From NCBI RefSeq assembly GCF_000004195.4, contig NC_030677.2, forward strand, positions 172,527,019-172,591,018: a DNA stretch of 64,000 nucleotides. Reading direction: 5' to 3'. This stretch comes from Xenopus tropicalis (taxonomy: Eukaryota > Chordata > Amphibia > Anura > Pipidae). Numbering within the stretch: the stretch's first letter is position 1; every line of letters begins with the position of its first letter. The notes under the pieces are model-generated. The model saw nothing but the letters and a program-made list of their open reading frames with translations. It did not search any database and was not told where the DNA came from. The position numbers and the translations under genes are program-made. This document shows, piece after piece, positions 22,363 through 33,205 of the stretch.

Positions 22363-23299
22363 ATTCCATTCCAGGCGGGGGGAAGTGTATGAAAATCCAG
22401 GATGCCCAAACTGTAAACCTACAGCTACAATTCCCCTACACACTATCTGCTTTCCGCATACTTTTTTACTTCCTGTTTGTCTCAATCTTACTTCCAAAAT
22501 CCCTGCTAGTCTCTTTGTCATGGAATTTGTATTCCAATAAAGTACGTGAATTGTCTGCCAATATCTGACCGTCTGCTAAAAAGAAAAAAAAAATCCATTC
22601 TGACCCATGTATTTAGTGCAAATGTGCTTGCACTCTATATGCTAATGAGGCAGCAGGCTAATTTGCAATCTAATGAACGAAAGCATCAAGAGATATTTTA
22701 TTGTCTCTTCCACTTCTTGATGTCTAGCGCCATAAAACTAAAAGATTGAAATGATGCTGTCTGGAAAGTAGAAAACAGAGCAACTGGAAAAGGCCAAGAA
22801 AAATCTCTTTATTCAATTAAGACATCATCTGGATTCAACAATTTACCTTTTGGTACATTTGAATGAAAGTGTAAAACTAAACAAATCTATGCTGTTTGAA
22901 AGTCAAGTGAAATGGCACAGCATAACCATGTAATGAACACAACACACCAACGCATTGCAAACTGAATGATAATTAAGGTAATCTTAACCCTTGACTTTGA
23001 AGACATTATGAGTACATTTAGTTCAATCAAAGCTTCAGCCATTTCAATGACATAATCAATTGCTTTCGCTGCCTGCAGTGCTTTAACGTTTGCCAGGCGT
23101 AAGTGAAGCAGAATCATGAATAGATTCAGTCAATGGATTCACTAAATGTAAAACCTGCGTGAGTCAACTGCTAATCTACTGTTCAGTTTCTTTATCTGCA
23201 TTGGGAAGAACTTGGTGCCTAGTAGGCATACAAACTAGGTGATGTCCTCCCAATGTTAAACTTGTGTTAGAGTTCTTTAAACAAAGTCGAGGCACCATC
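22363..23299. other. Non-coding sequence, nothing recognised
   Basis: AT-rich; no paired ends or credible coding frame. Confidence 0.5.
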
Positions 23300-23445
23300 A
23301 AATCCTCCAGACTTTACTCTGGAAAACCAGGTAATCATCCAGTCATCTGTTTATTGTGTAATGCACTGTAGTGTACAATAGTGTATTACACAATAAACAG
23401 AAGACTGGATGATTGACCTGGTTCTCCAGAAGGAAATTTGTTGCT
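23300..23445. repeat. Palindromic hairpin repeat
   Basis: CATCCAGTCATCTGTTTATT... at 23,336-23,380 faces AATAAACAGAAGACTGGATG at 23,392-23,415. The pairing extends outward (TCTGGAAAACCAGGT facing ACCTGGTTCTCCAGA). Probably a MITE or the arms of one; no clear target duplication. Confidence 0.7.
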
Positions 23446-24145
23446 AATTGTCGCCCATGTTCATACTGAACATGTTATTTTATCTATGAACTATTAATTC
23501 TGTTCGATGCTTTTATATGAGCCATAACAGACTTGGGCCACATGAGCTCTACTGAAGAGAAAATCCCAACATTCTTGGCTAATAGTGATTGGCAGCAAGG
23601 CTAAGGAATGTGCCACTACATTTCAGCCCCTCTGGGACAAAACACACTGGTGTATATACCTGTAGTTTTCAGGTGCATTGTAGAAGAGAAGTGATAGAAG
23701 GTTATGTGAACACAGAACAACTGTACAACTGTGGCTACAGGCACCCATGTATTATGTGCCCGGATTGCAAGCAGCATCTTGTAATACTAATTTTTTCTTT
23801 TGTTTTTCAAAGCAACTTATATATATATATATATATGTTAATTAAAAATGTCCATTGATTATTAAAGTTAAAGTTATTTATAAATGTAATTGCTACTGAA
23901 ACAACGTCTGTCTGTTTCTTACAATTCCTTCCGCTTGTTTCCCTTAGAACAATGGGGATAACAGAAATGCGCAAGGCATTTTGGAAAGTGTAGTCGTGGC
24001 TGGAAGAGTGTTGATAGCAAAGGGCAGACAAATTGCTTTGAGCTGCAGTTTCATTTACAAATAACTTTTAAAAAATTAGAAAATTTTAATTAATATATAT
24101 TGAAAGCTGATTCAGGATTATTTCATGTTAAAACCCTTTGCATAG
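23446..24145. other. Non-coding sequence with a TA microsatellite
   Basis: (TA)n at 23818-23836. Nothing else recognised. Confidence 0.5.
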
Positions 24146-24222
24146 GCCTGGATTGTGATTCAAAATAGGACCTGGACCTGGCCACTAAATAGTGACTGTC
24201 TATGGCATCTTACAGCAGCCCT
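24146..24222. repeat. Fragment of a GCCTGGATTG-type hAT miniature
   Basis: GGCCACTAAATAGTGACTG and CTATGGCATCTTACAGCA recur at 50,550-50,595 with few changes. Hence a dispersed repeat; it is broken off by the hairpin element that follows. Confidence 0.45.
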
Positions 24223-24458
24223 GGGCTGGTACCCCTGTTAGGAGAAAACCGCACCAGCCCGGGGTACCTGTAGTGAGCGCTTCCTTCTTCTGCATTTCTT
24301 CTGCGGCGAATTCCCTGGGCCAGCGCATGTGCATCAGAGTGAAAAGCCGACTTTGCTGTTAAAGTTCGGCTTTTCACTCTAATTGCGCCAAAGCAGAAGA
24401 AGGAAGCGCTACAGGTACCCCGGCTGGTGCTGTTCTCTCTTAACAAGGGCACCAGCCC
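24223..24458. mobile_element. Long hairpin MITE
   Basis: The left arm GGGCTGGTACCCCTGTTAG.. pairs with ..CTTAACAAGGGCACCAGCCC. Inner arms include GCGCTTCCTTCTTCTGC facing GCAGAAGAAGGAAGCGC and AGAGTGAAAAGCCGA facing TCGGCTTTTCACTCT. Almost the whole 236 bp folds into one long stem. The 80-codon minus frame across it is a by-product. Confidence 0.8.
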
Positions 24459-24481
24459 GGGGTAAAAGGTAAGCTATTTAA

Positions 24482-24522
24482 GTCACTTGGGGGTGCCTAA
24501 CATTTTGGCACCCCCAAGTGAC
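24482..24522. repeat. Perfect 16-bp stem hairpin with 9-base loop
   Basis: GTCACTTGGGGGTGCC (24482-24497), loop TAACATTTT, GGCACCCCCAAGTGAC (24507-24522). It lies 24 bp after the long hairpin and may be its outer part. Confidence 0.9.
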
Positions 24523-24749
24523 CTAGGCTTTCCTTCTCATTTAAAGTCCTTGAGTTTTTACAATATTATTTTGCTTAGTAACTGGCAATCATTATATACA
24601 TTTTTGATGTATAAAGAATAAATGTGTGATACAGTTATTAGCAAGAATAATATCACGTATGGCAAACCCAAACTCCAGGGGAAGTGAATGAATTCTGGTC
24701 TAGGTGTGCTCTTCAGCCTACAGTATAACAGTCACCTTTGGCTTTGGGC

Positions 24750-25140
24750 CTAGCCCTCATCTACTTGGGTGTCACCATGTATTAACTCACGAGAATCCAG
24801 AAACCCCCACAGTGGCAAGCAAGGGAGGCAAATATTTACTGCAGGGAAGGAGCCCGTAAAGACCGAACTAGACATAGTCAGGCAAGCTGTGTCAGTCCTA
24901 GAAAACAACAGAATAATTGGGACACAAACTCAAAGTCAGGAACAGGCTGAGGTCAGAACCAGGAAACAATGCAAGGGACAGCCCAGGGAAGCGGGAACCG
25001 GAAGTGGAAGAAACAGGAAGCAGAGCATCTAGGAGCAAGCTAGCTTAACGTACAATGGGCAGTGAAAGAGCAGAGCTGGGTACTTTATAGGCAGCATGAT
25101 GGCTAACTCTGAGCACTGACGGCCAGATTAACAACAGCTA
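24750..25140 (-). repeat. Possible decayed gypsy-type LTR
   Basis: The plus strand carries GTCAGGAACAGGCTGAGGTC and similar CAGG-rich phrases like those in the U5 part of the 11445 LTR. On the minus strand a CCTATAAAGTACC promoter-like site lies at about 25,085. No TG/CA ends or duplication identified. Confidence 0.3.
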
Positions 25141-26328
25141 AATGCATTATGCCTACCTGGAAACTAAAGGAGAACACTGCCTAACTGTCTGCTCATGCAA
25201 GCAAAACAAAAAAATACAGAGCCCCTTTAAAACAGCACAGGCTTGAAAGACAGGCCAAAAGTGCCATTATAAAGAATGAGGTTGGAGTTATAACAAAGTG
25301 AGGAAAATAATTCAAGTGCAGATACTGCAAAGCTAAGAAGAATGTCTTCCCAGGTTCATATACTGCTATTGTTGGCTTGTCAGCTTTCATGTCATTCACA
25401 AAATATGATACATATATAACTCATCTGCCTCCAGTCACTCCAGCTGCAAAAGGAGCTGCCATTTGCCAGATTGCTGTGGAAAGACGTCAGTGTAGTGTTC
25501 CTATCATGTTATCAATAATGCTTACCCTTGAGGTGACATTGTGATCTTCCTTGCTGCAATAGATATAGAGTCTATAAAGCATGGCACAAAATGTTTCATA
25601 CTTTGATGATTATTTTTCTTTCTCTGGTTCCAAGGGAACAGCATTTGATGGGGCCAGACCCTGCTGTCTGCTTCTGACCATTAGTCATTTTCTCTTTTCT
25701 TTGGAATGAATATTGTTTAACTACACTATATTAAGAGGTTAGCTCAGATTTTGCATTATTTAATAGCTAATCAATATATAATAATGTGTTTGCCACTTTC
25801 ATATTCAGAAGGGTAGAAAAGAGGGAGGAGATGGCTGTTACAGAACTGAAATGATTTGAAATGATTGGGGAGTGTGTTGATAAGCAGCTGAATAAGGAGG
25901 GAAATTAAAAAATGCATATAAGTGGCAGTAGAGCAAATAGAAGAGTACAGGAATTTGTTGCATATACTTGGTGGAAAACTGTAATATATTCTCAGAAACT
26001 AAAGCAGCTGCACTCTCTTTTATGTATTGGTGAGATACACATGAACAAAGTCCAATGTGAGTTCTTTATCAAAACACATATTTTTCCTCAAAATGCATTT
26101 AATCCACAGCCCTTTCAGTTGATCAAAATGAGAAACCTGTCATTTATGCAATATGTATTGTTTCTAAAGATATTGCAGATAAAAAAAGAATGCAGAATCA
26201 ATACATTATTAATGGCTGTAGTACTTCTTACCAGTGTTGGCTTTTTATATTAGGCCTGTCTGCTGGGATATCCAGGTGTAATATAGAATAATAGAACTGA
26301 AACAGATTTGTTTTTATTATTATTATTC
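25141..26328. other. Non-coding sequence, nothing recognised
   Basis: Largest frame 113 codons (25912-26253), of unlikely composition and without similarity that I recognise. A (TTA)n run lies next to the hAT insertion at about 26,312. Confidence 0.45.
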
Positions 26329-26336
26329 ATCTATTG

Positions 26337-26667
26337 CAGGGGTAGGGAACCTATGGCTCGGGAGCCAGATGTGGCTCTTTTGATGGCTGCATCTGGCTCG
26401 CTTCCAAATCTTTAATAAAAAAAATAACGGGGGGCGTGGCCTGCACTTGGTGGATAGAAGACGTGTTCTAAGCCTTAGAACACGTCTTCTATCCACCAAG
26501 CGCAGGCCACGCCCTGCTCTGCATCGCATCCGCATCAGGCATCCTTGGGTCCCACCTTACCTTGTCCCAGCATCTGCGGCCAAACATATTGTATGGCTCT
26601 CACGGAATTACATTTTAAAATATGTGGTGTTTATGGCTCTCTCAGCCAAAAAGGTTCCTGACCCCTG
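26337..26667. mobile_element. hAT miniature with perfect 8-bp duplication and internal hairpin
   Basis: ATCTATTG at 26329-26336 and 26668-26675 flank ends CAGGGGTAGGGAACC and GGTTCCTGACCCCTG. The interior 26432-26514 is a near-perfect hairpin: GGGCGTGGCCTGCACTTGG and TGGATAGAAGACGTGTTCTA are answered by TAGAACACGTCTTCTATCCA and CCAAGCGCAGGCCACGCCC. 331 bp, no coding capacity. Confidence 0.9.
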
Positions 26668-26974
26668 ATCTATTGTAAGTATTTTTCAGACTTATTTTTC
26701 AGACTTCCATTATGATTTTATATGTCTGTAGAACTTTTGTTTTACCAGGCAGTACATGTGCTGAACTGCACTGCTCTGAATTAAATGATTTGTTCATCAT
26801 CACAATAAAACAACTTAATGATGATACCATTGAGGGTTGAAGTTTTCATTTTAAGACAATGTTTACCCCCTTGTTCAAGTTTAGTGCAATAAATAGGGAA
26901 TTAGGGCTTGTGCTGAACATCCTTTATGCATATTCTTTTAATCAAGAAAAATCTGATTGCAAGGTAGATACTTA
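26668..26974. other. Short non-coding spacer
   Basis: Nothing recognised after the 8-bp duplication. Confidence 0.5.
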
Positions 26975-27383
26975 GGGGCCGATTTACTAATCCACGAACC
27001 GATCGAAAGCGTCCGAATGCATTTTTTTCGTAATGATCAGTATTTTGCGATCTTTTCATCGCCATCGCGACTTTTTCGTAAATTGTCGTGACTTTTTCGT
27101 AGCTGTTACGACTTGCGCGAATTGTCGCGACTTTTTCGTAGCCGTTGCGAAAAAATCGGAAAGGTTTGCCCGCCGTTTACTAGCGCTCAATACGAAAAAG
27201 TCGTGACAATTCGCACAAGTTGTAGCGGCTACGAAAAAGTCGCGACAATTCGCAACGGCTACGAAAAAGTCGCGGCGGCGACAAAAAAAACACAAAAAAT
27301 ACAAAAAAGTTGCAAAATGTTCGTTTCCATTCCGATTTTTTCCCATTCGGGATTCGGATTCGATGATTAGTAAATCAGCCCCC
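26975..27383. mobile_element. Palindromic GGGGCCGATTTACTAA MITE with internal repeats
   Basis: TA (26973-26974) precedes GGGGCCGATTTACTAATCC. The right end GATTAGTAAATCAGCCCC is followed by CTA. The interior consists of inverted blocks of GACTTTTTCGTAGC / GCTACGAAAAAGTC and GACAATTCGC units, so the left half pairs with the right half. The same kind of element is at 53938. CpG density is far above the surroundings. Confidence 0.8.
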
Positions 27384-27385
27384 TA

Positions 27386-28230
27386 GATTACCAATATGCC
27401 ACAGTCTCCTTTTTCCATTTGTTGTTCCTGTTTTGTCCATTATGCAGGGGCATTATCTGTACACTGGGAATCTATCAAGCTTGCAAGGACTAAACATGGA
27501 TTAGCTTCAGTTTGCCTTGCTTAGCTGAAGAAATAGTCATTGCTTTTTTGTAATTAAAACAATAGACAAAATGGATATTCAGCACATTCCTTGTTTATTG
27601 CACTTTAAATTAGCAAAGAAAAACAAAAAATTGAAATAGAAATGCAAACTGTTATTGTAACGCATTTCCAACTGCTTAAAACCCACATAAAACATCCTCA
27701 CAGGCATTATTATTTATGTTATAGTGCTTTTGCTTTGCCACAGTACAACTGTTGTACATTTTTGGAGATGGACATTATCTCAGCATAATATGTCTATTGG
27801 ATGGTTCCAGTTTATTAATCACCCTAATTATTTAGCATGATATTTGTGAGTGCTCTTTACTCTCAAGTTTTCCTTTTTGTCATTGTAATCAATTTATCTT
27901 TGTTAAGTTGTATATGCAATATAGATTTAATTAATTTATTTTGCATCTATTTAACTATGTTTATATGTCATATTCTTTATATAAGTGTTAAGAACACCTC
28001 AACCTCAAGTGAAGGGGAGTCTTGACAAAGGACTGTGTTCCGAAATGTTGGGGTTTTCTCAATCCACACGTGTCTGCTTTTTCTATTTTATTACATTTTG
28101 TCCAACTGGTGTTTTTTGTGAATATTTACCATATAAAGAGCATTACATGTTAAACATACTATTTGCTGCCTTTTTGTGGTTAGTAGGTGTGCATTGAGTA
28201 ATTGATTGATTTGTATTAATATTCTGTTTG
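27386..28230. other. Non-coding sequence, nothing firm
   Basis: 28,020-28,060 (GTGTTCCGAAATGTTGGGG) resembles a phrase found in some Penelope/LINE-derived repeats. Too short to assign. Confidence 0.35.
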
Positions 28231-28640
28231 CCCCTATGTGGGCTTGGGGAACAGATTCTCATTTGCACCCTTTTTTCTTCTTTTTGCTGTCTTTGTTTTA
28301 AAGCCAGCTATTTCTGTTTTAGCAATTGTGGTGTGCCCTCCAAAACTATTTTGTTTGAAAGGAGCAGCCAGTTGCCAGGGGTGGCAAAAACCCACCTCTG
28401 GTAACTTTAAGAGCCAAATTTCCTTGCTTTTTAGTGGAAATTCAGTTCTTCTAGTGCAGCGAGTGCTATTGATGTGGCTCTCCCTGGACATAAAAGTTGT
28501 AAGCACGGAGAGGGAGATTGGGGCAGCACCGGGCTGCTTCACAGGCAGAAGCAGTCCCAGAATTGGCGCTGTTTGTATTCCAAGTACTTCTGATGAAGGT
28601 GTTCATAGCGTTTCTTCACACTAGCAGCTGCACTTCCTAC
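28231..28640. repeat. Probable dispersed Xenopus repeat, composite
   Basis: GC-richer than the surroundings, with open frames on both strands (128 and 102 codons). Phrases such as GCCAGGGGTGGCAAAAACCC and GGGGCAGCACCGGGCTGCTT look like parts of common frog repeats from memory. No ends paired in the window. Not a gene. Confidence 0.35.
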
Positions 28641-29104
28641 CCCTCTTGCTGACTACCTTTATGGCATTACACTGTAAGAACCATTTAGGGCACCCTATCA
28701 GAGTGTACTATCTCTGTAGTTTTGCAATTTTATATAAAAGTGGCAGCTACAGTACTGATTCCTTGCAGTGCCAGTGAAACATTTAGGCATTTAACCTTTT
28801 GTTAAGTCTCAAATGAATGTCATCTTGCGCTGCTGGCTTCTTTTGTGAATAATCATGTCCATTGCACTAGATATGGTTTCATTTACAATAAGCCAAGTCC
28901 CTTTATGCTACATGAAACACTATCCAGTACAATGAATGTCCCTAATTAACAGTGTGTAACCTCATTAGAACAAGGGAGAACTGAGGTGGATGAGCTGTAC
29001 ACATTTTAGTGTATTTTGGATGTCAATCAGACAACTGGGATTCAAAGTGCCAATTATGTTCGCTGTTGCCTAGGCCTGTATATATATAGATATATATATA
29101 TATA
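28641..29104. other. Non-coding sequence ending in TA repeats
   Basis: (TA)n at about 29080-29104. Otherwise nothing recognised. Confidence 0.5.
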
Positions 29105-29400
29105 GGGTAGATTTATCAACCTTGGAAAAACGAATTTCCACTAAAACATGAATGTCCAGTTATATATTAAACCATGTAAATTGAAAAAGCACAAACAAAT
29201 TAAAATTTTACACAAAAACTAAAAAATATTATTGTGGTTTTCACGTCTTCCTGTAAATCTTGTCTGTGGGCTTACAAATGAAAAAAAATGAAAACCTCTA
29301 AAACCATGATTAAATAATGATGGTTACAGTTTGCCTAGGACAGCTCCAACTGACTCCTACATGACGTCGCCAGCTTTTAGTAGGCAAAGTTTTGTGTAAG
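29105..29400 (-). repeat. Old dispersed repeat (GCTGTCCTAGGCAAA family), inverted
   Basis: TTTGCCTAGGACAGCTCCAA at about 29,331 is the reverse complement of the phrase at 13,428 and 18,272. The left end GGGTAGATTTATCAACC resembles the GGGGCAGATTTATCAA termini. Confidence 0.45.
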
Positions 29401-30892
29401 CAGTTTTAATGGTTTTGACGGATAATAAATAGTGAAGAATTTGCATTTTTTGTTACACAACAAATTGGTTTGAACAATGCATTGCCTTTCCTTTCCTTTC
29501 AATGTCTTATTTATTATCTTAACCCAATTTGTATTTAGTGTAATAGATTTGCAGTAGGAATTCAGCATTGTATAATCACTCGATTGCCACTGCCGCTAGA
29601 ATCCAGTGATTCTTTCAATGTCTATTATTACTGCCACTTAGTCATATTAACAATCTATTTTTCTCCTTTATATGCTCTTGTGTGTAACAGTGGAGACAGA
29701 CAATCATTATGTATTGTGATTTGCAATTGCTTTCTAACTTAGAGGAGTAAAAGTCATATAAGGGCTTATTTAAGATTATTGGAAGAAGAGTGCAAGTGTG
29801 TGCCCCTTAATCATGCCCCTTAATTATGTTTTTGATCTGGGAAAACCTCTTCAAGTTGATCCAGAAAAAATGGCACTTTCCCCAGTCACGCAAGTCGGCT
29901 GCTTCTTTAAACTTCAAGAAAAAACATTCCTTTCTAAGTGTCAAATTGTTTCTTTGGTCGAACACTGCCAAAATTTTGAACAAGTCATTATATGTAATGC
30001 TTCTTGCTGGAAAAGAATCCAGTTTGTCCTTAAACAAATCACTTATGCCCTCTCTTAGAGGGAAATTAAGTAGGGCTAAGCAAGTACATAACAATTACTT
30101 CAGATCACAAATCAAAGGGGTCTTTGCCAGAATCTAAGTACTGAATAGAACTGCACTCATCCGATCACCTTGTCCTTGACCCAACAATCAGATCACATAG
30201 AGATGTGGAGAGCCATTGACTGGTACAATTTCCATAGGCTGAAGGAGCTAGAGGCTTTCCAACTAGACGTGGAGCTCTGCTTTATGCCCCCCAAGCCTAC
30301 TACATGAAACCAGAGATTGTAAATTAGAGAGCTAGTGTACCTGGATCATTAAATATTACTAACGTATAACAATTATATTTGCATATGCCCTTTGGCCAAT
30401 AGGAGGAGTGACAAAAGAGCATTTTTAATATGCATTTTTACTTACAGAAATAGCTTTTGGTCAGTGTCCAAGGGAGATTGCATATTTTAGATATGTCAGA
30501 TTTGTTGCTCAATTTGAGAAATATTGTAGAATACTAAAATAATACTATGAATATAAAATACTCAAATGCAATTGAAATATGAAGGGACCAGTTTTAACAT
30601 GTCATAATGACATGAGATGAGCTGACAGAAAACTAATGCTGTTCTTAGCACAGTAACTATCTGCTAAGTATGAGTAGGAACACAAACCAAGGGTAGTTCT
30701 TTGATATAAAAGCAGATAATAGCTGGGTTATGCAAAGACAGCTAGAAAGGGACTAAGAAATCACTGGCCAGGATTTGTGCAAAGGCCACTAAGGCAGTGA
30801 CCTGGGAGGGCTCCAGATGTGTAGGGACATATTAGGTTTCCCCTTTGGAACTCTGGCCTCAGCCTGTCCCAGAGCAAAGTTCTGTTACAGCT
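29401..30892. other. Non-coding sequence with unexplained small frames
   Basis: 29,798-30,137 is open on both strands for 86-103 codons (for example a minus frame containing YNDLFKILAVFDQRNN). I do not recognise the product. It may be a decayed transposon ORF, but no motif supports that. Confidence 0.35.
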
Positions 30893-30914
30893 CCTATATA
30901 TATATATATATATA

Positions 30915-30946
<32 letters not shown>
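30893..30946. repeat. (TA)n / TTTA microsatellite
   Basis: Alternating TA over about 54 bp, directly next to the Tc1 remnant; it may have supplied the TA target. Confidence 0.9.
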
Positions 30947-31391
30947 GATTTGTGTTCATAAGTTTAGAATCACACAGAAATTTGTTTATTACAACGTCAT
31001 GTAATATACCCTGTGGTCAATGCTTGATTGGTGCAAATATCATCATGCAGCAGGAAAATGATCAGAAGCATCCTTAGCTATGCATTACCTACCTGGAGAA
31101 GAAACAGAAGGAACCCAAAGTCCTTGCAAGCACAATCACCAGACTTCAACTCTACAGAGCTCTTGTGACTGAGACATATGTCCAGAAAATCAGTCACACC
31201 TCTGGAGATGGGTTGATTCCCCCTAAATATTACCAAACTGAAATTGCTTATTATTTGAAATTAAAAGAATAAAGAACATTAATGACATTGTCATTGTATT
31301 TACTATATGGTCTCATAAATATAATTCTGAAAAGTAAAAAATAAAAAAGCTGGAACATTTCAAAGTATTACAAACTTTTAAACACTAGTGT
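30947..31391 (+). mobile_element. Internally deleted Tc1-like transposon of a second family
   Basis: The left end GATTTGTGTTCATAAGTTTA and the right end ACAAACTTTTAAACACTAGT are inverted with several changes, and both abut TA. Length about 445 bp against about 1.3-1.6 kb for full elements. The ends differ from the 1122 element, so this is a different family. Confidence 0.7.
31038..31180 (+). pseudogene. Tc1-like transposase fragment
   Basis: The frame reads IIMQQENDQKHP, a stop, then LEKKQKEPKVLAS and RLQLYRAL. This follows the order of the Tc1 catalytic core around the second Asp (family form QQDND.KH), here changed to Glu. The N-terminal DNA-binding domains and the first and third catalytic positions are absent. 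Dead remnant. Confidence 0.7.
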
Positions 31392-31666
31392 ATAAACATA
31401 TATGAAAAATATATGTTAACTGGGTTAATTCCCGTCATTCTTAGAACAGAGAGATAGGAGTCATTTACTACTCCCCTGGGCAAAGTGCAAAGGGGCACAA
31501 AAGTGCCTGTGAGAGATGCACAGCATCAGGGGGTGCAGGCCAGCCATGGTAGGTGGTAACTTGTGTGTCTAATTCATACACAAATGTGTGTACACTGCAT
31601 TAATTACTGTTATGAAGGCAAAGGGTGCTTTTTGGACTTTGCACTCTGCCTTCATGATAGCAAATA
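31392..31666. other. Non-coding spacer
   Basis: GC-richer segment at 31,480-31,560 without recognisable similarity. Confidence 0.4.
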
Positions 31667-31858
31667 GCAGATTAATCAACGTGTGAAATTTACCAATATA
31701 TATTCCAATAATATTCTCCCACTTTCCATTCATTCCAATGGGATTTTAAAAAGTCAATTTTCACCCATTGATAAATTTGCTTCTAAAAATCCCATAGGAA
31801 TCAATAGAAAGTGGGTGAGTTTTCTAACTTCACACTGAAATTGACATTAAATCTGCCC
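31667..31858. mobile_element. TTTATCAA-type hairpin MITE, diverged
   Basis: GCAGATTAATCAACGTGTGA at the left faces TCACACTGAAATT...AAATCTGCCC at the right. The inner arms CCCACTTTCCATTCATTCC and GGAATCAATAGAAAGTGGG pair. Related to 7945-8112 by its ends. Confidence 0.6.
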
Positions 31859-32904
31859 TCTTGAATGTTATAATCTTATAACTTGAAAAATATCTTGCAA
31901 GCGCTATTGATCTAAATGTAACTAAAACCTTTTAATAATTTCTTTTTTTAAAAATTAAACTTGTTTGTATTATAAGAGGACACTATTTGCCTGTAAATGC
32001 CACCCCTATATAAATATTTTTAAAGTCTGCTCTGGTCTGAAAAGCCACGACATTCACACAGACAAAATTTACCACTGGATCTCAGATCTGCTATTTACAC
32101 ATCAGATCTGGATTTTAAATGTACCTCATTAGCAAAGGTCAAAATCCCACATTATACCCAAATCATAGAATCAGCACTAAGTGCTTATTGGCACATAAAA
32201 TGGTATCAGGTTGGCAAACTGCATTGCATCTTATTGTTCTCAATTCAGTGGATTTTTTTTGTGCTCTATTTAAACTGCATTTTAGACCATTAATTCCAGG
32301 CAGACCAAAATGTAGAACTAACCACAACTCAAAATTCCATTTATTACTGACTTTCTAATTAACATTCTCAATGGCTTGGACGCAAAATCATTGCACAGAT
32401 ATTTGAGTGATGAGACAGTACATTATGTGTTTTCAAAGAATTGGACCCAGAGTCAACTTAGGTAATTAGACCTTGATGTTGCATTTTCTTTATTAATATG
32501 TCTCAAGTGGCAGAGTTCAAATAAAATATATTTTATGTAGCAGAAGCTAAAGAACAAAAGATCAAAAGTTGGCCAGAAGTGCTTTGGCTGAAATTCAGAT
32601 TGGAGCTAGCTCAAAAAATGTCAAGGCCTTTTATAAACACTTACTGCAGTCAGTTTGAAGTGAAAGTTTGAAGAATCTGCAAACATTAAAAATAGCAGAA
32701 CAGCAACTATATGGTTTATAATATGTGATTTCCTACTTTCAACTACTTTCTTCTAATAGAGGCTGCAGAAAACTTGGTTAATATTGAGAAAATAGCCAGA
32801 AATCATTGCATGCAGTTATGTATATCTGTAGAGTGTAGACTGCCATATTGACGGATATTCTATTTGCCTTTTGCAGCAAAAGAAACATATATATGACAAC
32901 TTTT
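31859..32904. other. Non-coding, apparently single-copy sequence
   Basis: AT-rich; no repeat ends or coding frame recognised. Confidence 0.45.
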
Positions 32905-33205
32905 AAAACAGAAGTTCCCAGCATCAGACTGGGGTTCTGGAGACGGGGCTGCCACCCCAGGGGACCCCCTGCCAAAGTTGCGAGCTGAAGACACAAACCA
33001 CTACCCCTCCCCTCTGCTTACCTTTTACTTTCTTTCCCACGATAGAGAAGAGGTTGAGGTAGCACCAATACTTTTCGGTAGGGAGAGGGCCTGGGTTGTT
33101 TGGGCCCATGAGGACCACTGTCCCCTTGTTATGAGGAAAGAAAGGCCTGTGAAAATGATGGACCACTAAGGGAGTCTTGAACCCAAATAGTCTGAAAACC
33201 ACTGC
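32905..33205. repeat. Possible hAT-related repeat
   Basis: The right end AGTCTGAAAACCACTGCTAT resembles a hAT terminus (AGTGGTTTTCAGACT inverted). The left end CAGCATCAGACTGGGG is only loosely similar. GC-rich interior. Ends are not proven. Confidence 0.3.

Noticed and set aside
27056..27370. Repeat-peptide frames (DFFVAV, KKSRQF)
   Set aside because: Products of the inverted repeat blocks of the MITE at 26975.
28234..28624. Frames on both strands (102 and 128 codons)
   Set aside because: Lies in what looks like a dispersed repeat; no recognisable domain and mirrored openness on both strands.
29797..30137. Possible transposon ORF on either strand
   Set aside because: No motif could be matched to reverse transcriptase, transposase or LINE ORF1; left as unassigned.
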